This document shows positions 22,601 to 32,720 of a DNA stretch of 64,000 bases, piece by piece. Every line of letters starts with the position of its first letter. Position 1 is the stretch's first letter. The stretch is from Mactromeris polynyma (lineage: Eukaryota > Mollusca > Bivalvia > Venerida > Mactridae). The DNA lies in NCBI GenBank assembly GCA_032209605.1, contig JASFXZ010000033.1:2448001-2512000 (forward strand), given 5' to 3'. The position numbers and the translations under genes are program-made. The notes below the pieces were generated by a model. It was not told the DNA's origin and searched no databases. It was given only the letters and a program-made list of their open reading frames with translations.

Positions 22601-24760
22601 TAGGAGTGACTTTCCTTGATAATCAGGGGAGGTCACTCTGAAAAACATAAATTTGAGTCTGTACGAGTGACTTCCCTTGATATTCAGGGGAGGTCACTCT
22701 GAAAACTTAAAATTTGAGTCTGCAAGAGTGACTTCCCTTGATAATCAGGGGAGGTCACTCTGAAAAACATAAATTTGAGTCTGTACGAGTGACTTCCCTT
22801 GATATTCAGGGGAGGTCACTCTGAAAACTTAAAATTTCAGTCTGCAGGAGTGACTTCCCTTGATAATCAGGGGAGGTCACTCTGAAAACATAAATTTGAG
22901 TCTGTACGAGTGACTTCCCTTGATATTCAGGGGAGGTCACTCTGAAAACTTAAAATTTTAGTCGGTAGGAGTGACTTCCCTTGATAATCAGGGGAGGTCA
23001 CTCTGAAAACATAAATTTGAGTCTGTACGAGTGACTTCCCTTGATATTCAGGGGAGGTCACTCTGAAAACTTAAAATTTTAGTCGGTAGGAGTGACTTCC
23101 CTTGATAATCAGGGGAGGTCACTCTTAAAAACATAAATTTGAGTCTGTACGAGTGACTTCCCTTGATATTCAGGGGAGGTCACTCTGAAAACTTAAAATT
23201 TGAGTCTGTAGGAGTGACTTCCCTTGATAATCAGGGGAGGTCACTCTGAAAAACATAAATTTGAGTCTGTACAAGTGACTTCCCTTGATATTCAGGGGAG
23301 GTCACTCTGAAAACTTAAAATTTGAGTCTGTAGGAGTGACTTCCCTTGATAATCAGGGGTGGTCACTCTGAAAAACTTAAATTTAAGTCTGTACTAGTGA
23401 CTTCCCTTGATAATCAGGGGAGGTCACTCTGAAAACTTAAAATTTTAGTCTGTAGGAGTGACTTCCCTTGATAATCAGGGGAGGTCACTCTGAAAAAACA
23501 TAAATTTTAGTCGGTAGGAGTGACTTCCCTTGATAATCAGGGGAGGTCACTCTGAAAACTTAAAATTTTAGTCTGCAGGAGTGACTTCCCTTGATAATCA
23601 GGGGAGGTCACTCTGAAAAACATAAATTTTAGTCGGTAGGAGTGACTTCCCTTGATAATCAGGGGAGGTCACTCTGAAAACTTAAAATTTTAGTCTGCAG
23701 GAGTGACTTCCCTTGATAATCAGGGGAGGTCACTCTGAAAAACATAAATTTGAGTCTGTACGAGTGACTTCCCTTGATATTCAGGGGAGGTCACTCTGAA
23801 AACTTAAAATTTTAGTCTGCAGGAGTGACTTCCCTTGATAATCAGGGGAGGTCACTCTGAAAAACATAAATTTGAGTCTGTACGAGTGACTTCCCTTGAT
23901 ATTCAGGGGAGTTCACTCTGAAAACTTAAAATTTGAGTCTGCAGGAGTGACTTCCCTTGATAATCAGGGGAGGTCACTCTGAAAAACATAAATTTGAGTC
24001 TGTACGAGTGACTTCCCTTGATATTCAGGGGAGGTCACTCTGAAAACTTAAAATTTGAGTCTGCAGGAGTGACTTCCCTTGATAATCAGGGGAGGTCACT
24101 CTGAAAAACATAAATTTGAGTCTGTACGAGTGACTTCCCTTGATATTCAGGGGAGGTCACTCTGAAAACTTAAAATTTGAGTCTGCAGGAGTGACTTCCC
24201 TTGATAATCAGGGGAGGTCACTCTGAAAACATAAATTTGAGTCTGTACGAGTGACTTCCCTTGATATTCAGGGGAGGTCACTCTGAAAACTTAAAATTTG
24301 AGTCTGTAGGAGTGACTTCCCTTGATAATCAGGGGAGGTCATTCTGAAAAACTTAAATTTAAATCTGTAGGAGTGACTTCCCTTGATATTCAGGGGAGGT
24401 CACTCTGAAAACTTAAAATTTGAGTCTGTAGGAGTGACTTCCCTTGATAATCAGGGGAGGTCATTCTGAAAAACTTAAATTTAAATCTGTAGGAGTGACT
24501 TCCCTTGATATTCAGGGGAGGTCACTCTGAAAACTTAAAATTTGAGTCTGTAGGAGTGACTTTCCTTGATAATCAGGGGAGGTCATTCTGAAAAACTTAT
24601 ATTTAAATCTGTAGGAGTGACTTCCCTTGATAATCAGGGGTGGTCACTCTGAAAATTTAAAATTTGAGTCTGTAGGAGTGACTTCCCTTCATATTCAGGG
24701 GAGGTCACTCTTAAAACTTATTTTTTTTGTCTGTATAAGTGACTTCCCTTGATAATCAGG
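16700..24760. repeat. 61-bp satellite array, about 130 copies, with higher-order structure
   Basis: The unit reads GGTCACTCTGAAAACTTAAA, ATTTTAGTCTGTAGGA, GTGACTTCCCTTGATAATCA, GGGGA. Two main unit types alternate: 'TGTAGGAGTG...GATAATCAG' and 'TGTACGAGTG...GATATTCAG', giving a dimeric 122-bp period, clearest at 22.6-24.3 kb. Each unit contains an imperfect palindrome, GAGTGACTTCCCTTGAT-A-ATCAGGGGAGGTCACTC. A block at about 17403-19600 recurs at about 19840-22035 with only scattered differences (offset about 2437 bp, 40 units). The left edge abuts the 64-bp array without spacer. A 134-bp MITE interrupts it at 16859-16992. No coding potential. Confidence 0.95.
16859..16992. mobile_element. 134-bp MITE inserted in a satellite unit
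   Basis: Ends TAGGGCCATAAATT and AATTTACGGCCCTG are inverted repeats; GGAGGCA also recurs inverted just inside. The satellite 7-mer CTGTAGG is duplicated on each side (16852-16858 and 16993-16999), and removing the element plus one copy restores the normal unit 'GAGTCTGTAGGAGTGAC'. Ends and a 7-8 bp duplication fit a hAT-type MITE. It is the only foreign insertion seen in the 8-kb array. Confidence 0.85.
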
Positions 24761-26690
24761 ACGGACGTTTCATGACCGTGCGACCACATACACGTATCAT
24801 GCGGTTTTCGTCTCTAAAAGAAACGAGCAGAAATAAGTCTACAAAGGCACTGATAAGCTCGACGGCTGCTCCTTATACAATTAATATAAGGAAACAAACG
24901 GAGCACGATCCGCGCTAAGCAGAACTGAGCAATACGCTTGATTGATACGTGAACAAATACCAAAAACACACTTATACGATTGCTTAATAACTTTATAACG
25001 GCTTTCACAGAAATGGATCTGACGATAATCAGTTGTATTTCAATGTCCAATAAATTTAAATAAGCATTTAATGCAATAACGTTTCTGAGAAAAGCTGTCG
25101 TTTGAATTAAACAACTTGGTTTTTGATATTGCTTTAAAATCGACAGTTTAATGAAATAGATATTAGCCAAAGTATATTATCTAAGTTCAGGATTTTACGT
25201 CTCTACATTTAATGTTTGTGCCCGGGGCATACGCAAACTACACAAAACCTTACTCTCACCTATAACAATACACGTTACATAAACGTAATGGAAATATATT
25301 TTAGCACTGTCCTATTGTTTTCAAGCTGTTTGTAACACAGTCGTTTTTCTGGCCTATTTTCCATGGCGAATATTTTCCCCAAATTAAATGGGCATTTTTC
25401 TAAAACCAATGTCCAAAGAACAAAAGATAAATAAAAAAAGATAAAACATCATGTTGTACTGGATAGTTTTGATAATGCGTCATGATCTGAAACATTTTTA
25501 CAACCAGTTTGGGCATGCTTTGTTGTACATTAAATTAACATGTAATAATTCTGGGATGACACTGTAAACATTAATTGCCTACATCAAATATGTCTTTTAG
25601 TCACGTGCTCCAATTAGCATATTTAATTGGATATAAGACTAACAACTCTTGATTCGCTACAAGTTCTGTTTTCAAATATTCAGAAAACTCGAATAACGAT
25701 GTACGAGCTGGCTCGTTATTATGTATTCGCCGCGGACCCATTTCAAATGTTGATGTCAGTGCTAGCTCTGGGTCCGCTTTAAGATATGTATTGAATCAAA
25801 GCACTGAAAGTGCTGACAGCACGGGGCTCAGTGCAGACCACAGACGTCACTTTGACGTAGATTTATCTATCACAATCATTCTTTCAAGAACACTGTTATG
25901 TCAGTATATTAAATAATATAAGAGTTAAAAACACAAGATTGTATACAATGAATTGGTATAGACAGTCAGAAGGATGGATGAAGAAGAAGGAAACAGTACC
26001 TTAATGTTGATTATATTCCATGGCTCTATGCAATCCATTGAAAACTAACGTATTTTGCAACATAAACTATAATGTGTTCTAAGAGGAGACTTCAGTTCGA
26101 AGGAACATAATTCTTAAACATTTTTGATAGATGCACAGCAAATTTATGTCTTCCACATCTACAAATCATGTATCATCGTACTTGTATTATCAAATTGCAA
26201 CCAATCCCTTGAAAACTGAAGAAGTAGTTAGCCACACAAACTACATATGATGTATATCGGACAGAAAAACCAATCGACCGACCTACAGACAGGATGACAA
26301 TAAAACAAAATGTATGTGAATTTATTCAATTTAGAACAATTTCCGTAAATCGTAGATATTCAACGGAATAATGACGGAAAATTGCATTTCCCATAATTTC
26401 AATATACGTATAATTGTTCTTTGGATATATTATATGTGTCACCGTTTTCTTGTATATGCAACGTGCGGCCGAATATCGGTGTTCTCTGTAGCAATTCAAT
26501 TTTGGGCTGCAGTAATTTAAGTAAGCGATGGGTAAGCCTCAAACATTTTTCAGGGTGAGTTTAAATCACATTAACTCAAAAAGAGAAATAGAAAAATATA
26601 CATATTTACAAGACTGTGCGAAATGGTGATTGTAGGGCATCACTGTCCGGCTAACTCCACGGACAATGAGGAAACAGGACTCAAATCTTA
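24761..26690. other. Intergenic, no supported gene
   Basis: AT-rich sequence after the satellite. The 118-codon minus-strand frame at 24814-25170 lacks recognisable domains or splice context and I do not accept it as a gene. At 25729-25779 a 9-bp perfect stem GCGGACCCA/TGGGTCCGC encloses about 30 nt, and further short stems follow to 25850; function unknown. Confidence 0.4.
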
Positions 26691-26694
26691 ACAT

Positions 26695-26990
26695 ACTCAA
26701 ACAAAATTAGCAATGCGCTCACGTGCGGCTCAAACCAGAAGAGTTGGTACGTAAACTCCCAAAATGAGCAATGCGCTCACTCGCGGATCAACCAGAAGAG
26801 TCTATACAAAGACTCACAAAAATGAACAATGCACTAGCGTGCGTCTCAAACCAAAGAGTTTCAAAAGCGTCGCAGTGTTATTCACAGTTTCCCGAAAAAA
26901 ATTCAATCGACGGCTCACTTCTCAAAATGAGCGACCATTTATAGTCAACAAAATGAGGCACTATAATATTGAGAAGCTAATTTAACAACG
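26695..26990. repeat. Degenerate tandem repeat, about 60-bp period, three copies
   Basis: Three diverged units carry 'GCAATGCGCTCACGTGCGGC' or variants, followed by 'TCAAACCAGAAGAGT' and 'AAACTCCCAAAATGA'. Related 'AAATGAGCGACC' motifs continue to about 27300. The plus-strand open frame over this stretch is a repeat by-product. Confidence 0.6.
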
Positions 26991-27620
26991 GTGTTCTACG
27001 TAATAATCGAGAGTGCAACAGCGTATAACTCCAATATATGCTTCGGAGTTAAAAATGAGTTCGGATACTCCGCAAGCCGGAACAAAATTTATATGATGTG
27101 CTGCAAATATTTTAAACTTAATGTGAGTTCCTCAATTGCTCCAAGTGAGCGATAGTTATTGATATTTACTGTTGTTCCAAGTCACTCCGTTGTTCCAAAT
27201 GAGCGACCGTTGTTAGAATGTATTGCTAAAATAACTATGCGCTCCGATTCTCATTTATTTACTCCAATCGCTCACGATGTGCGCCACTCTGGTCACAAAA
27301 GTGAGAGAAAATTAGCGGAGTTCCACGGATACCTGTATCAGGCGATGCTTACGCTGCCAAATGTATAGTGAGTGTGACGGCGATCCACACAAACAATCGC
27401 AAATTACTGTGTTTATGAGGTCGACCGTCGCCGCGCACATTTTTCTAATGCACTTAATGGTATTTTGGTCGACCCGGTATGTCCCCCGCACACCGTAAAT
27501 AGACGTTTTGAAACCAAAGGAGGAAATCTGCCAGTAGAGCAGTATAGGTCAAACAGACAATTTTGAAGCCAAAGACGGTCACTGCACAATACCAATGAGA
27601 TCCATCGTACAGTTACCATT
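26991..27620. other. Intergenic with scattered 'GAGCGA' motifs
   Basis: Somewhat richer in CpG than the surroundings. Short frames on both strands (27159-27368 plus; 27413-27619 minus) have no recognised domain. Confidence 0.35.
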
Positions 27621-27629
27621 TTCCTGGCA

Positions 27630-27693
27630 TTTAACCAGTACTTTCCTGGAATCTACCCAGTACTTTCCTGGTTACATCCCAGTACTATGTTAG
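27630..27693. repeat. Short tandem repeat, 22-bp period, about three copies
   Basis: CCAGTACTTTCCTGG is repeated with spacers AATCTAC and TTACATC, ending in CCAGTACTATG. It lies where the body of the adjoining minus-strand SINE would be. Confidence 0.6.
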
Positions 27694-27715
27694 GTGGGAA
27701 ACACTGTTTTTATCC

Positions 27716-27788
27716 GGCTAGACGAGGGATCGAACACACGACCTTCGGATTCGTAGTCAGCAGCGTTAACCACTGAGCCACAGGGCAA
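27716..27788 (-). repeat. tRNA-derived SINE head
   Basis: On the minus strand the sequence reads TGGCTCAGTGGTTAACGCTG (A box) and, about 35 nt later, GTGTTCGATCCCTCG (B box). The spacing fits an RNA polymerase III promoter of a tRNA-like SINE. The acceptor stem does not pair, so it is not a functional tRNA. The downstream repeat at 27630-27693 may be its body. Confidence 0.6.
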
Positions 27789-27904
27789 CCTAATAATGAC
27801 GTGACGGCGACCCGTGCGTTCGCCTGGTATTTATAAGATTGAGGTCACGTGGTTAGCTAGGAGTACTGGTATCTGTGTCCTAGTTTGCGCGTATAGTCCG
27901 TGTT

Positions 27905-28185
27905 GTTATATACATTTTCGGCGCGCATGCTTGACAATTTCTCTTCAACCGAACAATGTTTGTAACCTTGACGCAGCTTGGTTAACACTTTCGACAAAGG
28001 GTACGTTAATTACCGAAATACACTCAATTTCGGTGAATTTACCGAATTCCACTGCATTTCGGTGAATTTACAGAAATGCATTTTGGATCTGGAGTGACCA
28101 GCAAGCGTAACATCTCGGCATTTTTTTATTTTGCACAACAAATCTGAACTTTCAAATTGCGCCGACCATCTTTTTCGGCGCAGCC
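27905..28185 (+). repeat. Dispersed repeat family R1, copy b
   Basis: Ordered landmarks: ACAATTTCTCTTCAACCGAA, TGTAACCTTGACGCAG, TTTCGGTGAATTTACCGAA, CATTTTGGATCTGGAGTGAC, TAACATCTCGGCATT, GCGCCGACCATCTTTTTCGG. Copies a, c and d share most of these. It runs straight into copy c, giving a head-to-tail pair. No open frame is conserved between copies. Confidence 0.75.
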
Positions 28186-28821
28186 GTACTAACCTGGTTT
28201 TGTTATTTGCATATCAGTGTTTTGTAAACCAATCCAATCTTACGTTAACCACCAAGACAATTCTCTTCAAGTGAAACATATTTGTAACCTTGACGCAGAT
28301 TGGTTGACATTGTGTATAGTGTATTTCATGATTTATCCAGTAAGTAGTGTTGTTAGTCATTACCCTGGATTACCTGCCCTTACCATTACATTATCGGTGT
28401 ACAGAGTACGCTAAGTACCAGACTAATTAGTCATCACCACGGGGAATTTTCCGGTGTTGGAATTAAGAAGACTTTCTTGCTGTAATGTACCAGTCGTGAT
28501 CATTTATATCGATTTAATTAGATACATCGCTATATAACAAGTTTATTAACATGAATTTGTGAGTTCAAGACTTATGCAATAAGTAATGTTGATGAACTAT
28601 ATTGAAACAGACAATACTGTGCCTATGACTAATCACACTACGCAGTGATCTCCCCTTACATGGCTCGGAGATTCTGGAGTATAGCGTAATTGAATGACCG
28701 GCAGTCGTAACATTTAGGCATTTTTTATGTTGTACAATAAATTTTAACCTTCAGATTGCAACACATTGGCATACTTCAAGTTGCGCCGACCATCTTTTTT
28801 AAATATATTTCTTGTTTTAAT
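28186..28821 (+). repeat. Dispersed repeat family R1, copy c (interrupted by a hAT element)
   Basis: Contains ACCTGGTTTTGTTATTTGCA, GTGTTTTGTAAACCAATCC, ACGTTAACCACCAAGACAAT, TGTAACCTTGACGCAG, and after a diverged middle AGTTGCGCCGACCATCTTTT followed by ATATTTCTTGTTTTAAT. That last stretch is the insertion site of the element at 28822, and the repeat resumes at 30111. Confidence 0.7.
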
Positions 28822-30110
28822 TAGGGATGTCAACGAATAGCAAATCAGGTATTCGAATATTCGTTTTTCATTTCGAACGAATATTCGAATATTCGTTCGA
28901 CACAACTTAGACAAAATTATTAAAAAAATAATATTTCATATACCAAAGTCTCTTACGTGCTGTGTGTATTCTACTTTCGTTTTCACCGGAAGTTAAGACT
29001 CTGACGAATGATGTTATTGCAGTTAACAGATCATCTTCTGAATGCCAATATTCGTGTTTATGAATATCTTTGTGAAGTGTTTAATATGTTTTGTTTTCGT
29101 TTTTTAATACAAGTATTCAACGTTTATCATTTATGCATTCATAAATATACGAAATCAAGAACATGACAACTTGGCAACATGCATAAAATAGAAGATCTAC
29201 ATTCATTCAGTCTCAATGTCAAATTCACAACTCGGTTTCACTCGGTTTGGTAATCGTTCTTATGCAGAAAGCTTATGTTATAAAAATATATGAAATAAAC
29301 ATGAACACTTGGTAAAATACACTTAGTCACTTAGACTTCTTATCCAACGATCGGGTGAAATAGTTCCAGGCGGCAGACGGCATTTTGACAATAGATACGT
29401 GAAATTTAGCGTGAACTTTGAGATTTTTATTATATCTTGTTTAAGGTACGCTATTTTTGAATATTGAGTACTTAATTAAAAATCGAACCATACAAAATAC
29501 ATTTACTCGTTGTATGTTGAGTAAAATGTTTTTAAACAGTCATTTGGTTGGATGATATGACCTACGTGAAAAATTAGTATGCAAATTATGTTGTTTCCCG
29601 TCACCCCATTTTTCGGCATGTTTCTTTTCTCAATTCCATTTTTGATCTTCCTTAATTAAAAAGCGAGTCATTAACTCAAGTCCCTGTCGGTGGTTTTAAC
29701 TGCCTACTTTTTATACCTTTCGTCAACAACAAAAATACCGACAATGAGACACCTATTTTCTTCTATTTGAGACTATGGACTATCAAACTGTTACAAACGG
29801 TCAGTAATTAACGGATTATCGAAAGAGACAAAATGTCATCACCCGAGGATATACAATTATATAAGCACCCCCAATATACACAATGACACTTTTACAAGCG
29901 CGTATATTTCAACAACAACAACATCCTTTATTACTCTCATACTATCTTACACAAATCGGGGTCGGCAAATAAATAAACAAACAACAATTTTTATTTTTCA
30001 TAAATTTTTTATTAAGTATTTTTTTTCGAATATTCGAATATTGAAACAGGATTCGAATATTCGAAGATAAAACGAATATTCGAATATTCGAATATTCGTT
30101 GACATCCCTA
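28822..30110. mobile_element. Non-autonomous hAT-type transposon, 1.29 kb
   Basis: The ends TAGGGATGTCAACGAATA and TATTCGTTGACATCCCTA are perfect inverted repeats. They are followed inwards by clustered TTCGAATATTCG motifs on both sides (subterminal repeats). The element is flanked by the identical 8-mer GTTTTAAT (28814-28821 and 30111-30118). An 8-bp duplication, TAGGG-type ends and subterminal palindromes fit the hAT superfamily. No transposase or long open frame is inside, so it is non-autonomous. It sits inside repeat R1 copy c. Confidence 0.9.
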
Positions 30111-30118
30111 GTTTTAAT

Positions 30119-30443
30119 CTGTAATTACAATATTTAAATAACAATTGGGATCTTTCTAATGCGTCGGTGATGTCAGTTCAAATCCGTTACTAGCTGATAT
30201 CGTTTCTAGCTGATATCGCAAATGCTTACCGCTATTTCTTTGTTAGACAAGGGCTACTTTCTTCAGGAGTATGTAGCCTTTGGCGGTTCAGAATGTAATA
30301 CTTGGGATGACTCACCCGATGAGTGTCCGCGGACGAGCCCCTTGCTAAAAAGTGCTTACCCACCAGTACTCTTCCCACCAGGTTTTTTTTAAAAGCTACT
30401 GGATACGTTTTCTGTAGATTTTGATTGCAGTACGTTTTAACAA
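30119..30443. other. Intergenic, nothing recognised
   Basis: Contains a short direct repeat 'TAGCTGATATCG' at about 30191-30215. No gene supported. Confidence 0.35.
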
Positions 30444-30470
30444 CACGGACTTATAAAGTATACGTCCGTG
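30444..30470. mobile_element. CACGGAC palindromic micro-element 5
   Basis: The 27-bp CACGGACTTATAAAGTATA...CGTCCGTG has inverted ends. Flanks TTAACAA and ATAACAT match at five of seven positions, suggesting an old target duplication. Smallest member of the family. Confidence 0.55.
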
Positions 30471-30644
30471 ATAACATGTATAAACTATCGAAAAAGTTGA
30501 TCTAAACCTGTGAAAATCAGGTTTATCGTTTGAGAACACTTTGCCACCGGATGTAGTGAATACTCTGACAACACAATATGGCGGGTTAGGTCTTTTGACC
30601 GGTATATAGTAATTACACACCAGACTTACCAGAACAGAGCGAAT

Positions 30645-30716
30645 CCGTGGTCCAGTGGTAACGCGCCGGACAAGTAATCCAGTAGTCGCAAGTTCGATCC
30701 CCCGCTCCACCACTAA
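30645..30716 (+). repeat. tRNA-derived SINE head or tRNA pseudogene
   Basis: A box-like TGGTCCAGTGGTAACGCG and B box AAGTTCGATCCCCCGCTCC are spaced as in a tRNA, and CACCA follows. The anticodon arm (CCGGA-CAAGTAA-TCCAG) pairs at four of five positions, but the acceptor stem does not pair. A functional tRNA is therefore unlikely. Confidence 0.5.
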
Positions 30717-31850
30717 CATTCTTTCGGATGAGACAAGAACACAGATCAGTCGCACCGCGTTACTAGTTCAACCGTTGTTTTGTTTTTCAATAAAATAACA
30801 ACATGCATTAAATATGCAATGTTTCAAATTTTATGTATAAAGTATAACAGGCACAACGCCAAAACTAAATTCCAGCAACAAAAATATATAATTTATCAGA
30901 AACAAACAAGATCTGTAACGGACTCAACAGACGACACATGATACTATAACGTATAATACCAATGTAATGAATGCCTCGCCCCGTTGACACAATCTACGAC
31001 GCGCACCATCACAAGCGATATATGTACGTATGTTTTTTTTAAATAAAATACACGTGTATTTCAAGTACAGACGAAAAAAGTTTTGTTCTTTCACGATGTA
31101 AATCAATATTTTATTTTCCTGGAACAATTTGAATTTAGGAGAGCCAATCACTAAGTAGTGAAATCCCTTAAATAAAACGAGATAAGGAAGCTGTTGGATT
31201 TGTCGCTTATCTAAACTAGTATGGTGTTTTTTCTAAATAGCGAATATTCCTCATTCATGAAAGTTGTATGCCTCCTGTGGTGGCTGAGCCATTTGTATGT
31301 AGCATTTCCCGCTCGACACCTTCATTATTTTTTTCTCTGCAAAGGTCAGCATCCTTCGTTTAGTCATGTAGTCAATATAGAGTGATAGGCAAACACACGA
31401 TTTCGATTTAGACGACAATCAAGCATAATAAAGATCAGACACAAAATTTGGTGTATACGTTTTATATTAAACCTATATTACAAATTTTATACAACGAATA
31501 CACATACAAGCAAATAATATGAGATAAACATCATTGAAACATATATACATGAAACACGAAAGCTTACAATTGCTAAAGTCAGAATAATTATCATGCGAAA
31601 TAATATGCTTACACAGCGATTATTGTTAATATCGCCGTTGCATACAAAATGAAACAAAAGTTGCATCGATTGATATGCAATAAGGTACAAATTTTAGCAT
31701 AATTTACATAAAATGCTTTCCTATGCTAAAACATGTAATGTCTTTGTAAACATAGTGATAACATATTCCTCAAATAATTGTCCATTTAGCTGTTGACAAT
31801 ATAATCGTCTTTAAAATAAAGTTTCATTAACAGCTAATAAAATAATCAAT
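30717..31850. other. Intergenic, 3' of the exon-triplication gene
   Basis: AT-rich. No AATAAA is evident close behind the presumed 3' end of the minus-strand gene, and short minus-strand frames at 30924-31151 and 31487-31690 have no recognisable features. Confidence 0.4.
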
Positions 31851-32720
31851 TCAAGCCCTCTGTCCAGTCACCTTTGCACTATTTTGTCTGCACCTTGGAC
31901 GGCGAAATCGTGATGGTGGGACTCGATGTGGTGTTGGTGAGAACGAGATCCACAATACCTCAGCGTTTTCTCTCTCTGGTGGTGGCTTGGGATCTTTGTC
32001 TTCGCTGAATGTCATTGTTGTCAATGAGAACTGGTTCATTTCTTGGAATAATATTGTTATTTTCGATGACTGGTTTTGGTACAGCATTCAGATTTTTTCC
32101 AGGTAAGATCTTCCTTTTCTTGTGCCAAAAGATACACAGGGTGCTAGAGGCATCGATGGTGACAATGGGATCCATATAAACTCAGGTTTCGGTCTTTGAA
32201 GTGGTTGTGCAGACTGGACGTCTTTTTCCATCAAGTTTTTATTGATGTCAGTTTCATCTAAATCACATGCAGAAACACATTTCTCATCTTTGCAAAGCTG
32301 ATCTTTGGTTGATTTTTCATCTTTAAACTGTTCAACTTGTTCCACATTTCCGTCATATAAACCTCTGTCTTTTGGACATCCACCTTGAGCTTCATAGTCA
32401 GTATTTGCCACTTTGGCAGACGGTTTTCTTCTTGCACGGACGTTAGATGACTTACCAGAAGGAGGAGAAGGGGAGAATGAGATAAGCAATGTTTCCGTCT
32501 ATAGTTTGTCCACGGCGTGTGTGTAAGCTTCGCTATCTCTTGCACTGTCGTCAACAAAGTATTTGTGGATTTTATGCCTTAGTGGCAATTTGTCAGTATC
32601 ATTTCCGCCCGTTCTTTCAGCTGCTACATTCTTTGGAAAATGCAACGGATCACCATCACGCGGCGGACGACACGCTTGTCTGTCTGCGTCGTGTCTATCC
32701 GAGCTTTGTCTGTGGTCATA
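31851..32720 (-). pseudogene. Coding-like tail beyond the stop of the third D exon, with stops and frameshifts
   Basis: Past the TAG at 32721-32723 the same frame continues with protein-like sequence (HRQSSDRHDADRQACRPPRD; LPLRHKIHKYFVDDSARD), meets a second TAG at about 32490, then runs to 32091. A shift to another frame (KKRKILPGKNLNAVPKPV) and back is needed to reach a final stop at 31851. The motif LISFSPSP/WIPLSPSM/WISFSPTP appears three times along this path, arguing that it was once one protein. Alternatives are short introns that skip the stops, or sequence errors. No splice sites that repair all four breaks are obvious to me. Confidence 0.45.

Noticed and set aside
16700..24760. CRISPR array
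   Set aside because: Units are contiguous, with no unique spacers between constant repeats, no cas genes, and a eukaryotic context.
16700..24760. Hammerhead ribozyme in the 61-bp satellite
   Set aside because: The conserved CTGATGA...GAAA core is absent; CTGAAAA is not a match.
24814..25170. 118-codon minus-strand open frame next to the satellite
   Set aside because: No recognisable domain, no start context or splice partners, and AT-rich composition like its surroundings.
30645..30716. Functional tRNA gene
   Set aside because: A and B boxes are present, but the acceptor stem does not pair and the anticodon stem has a mismatch; better a SINE head or pseudogene.
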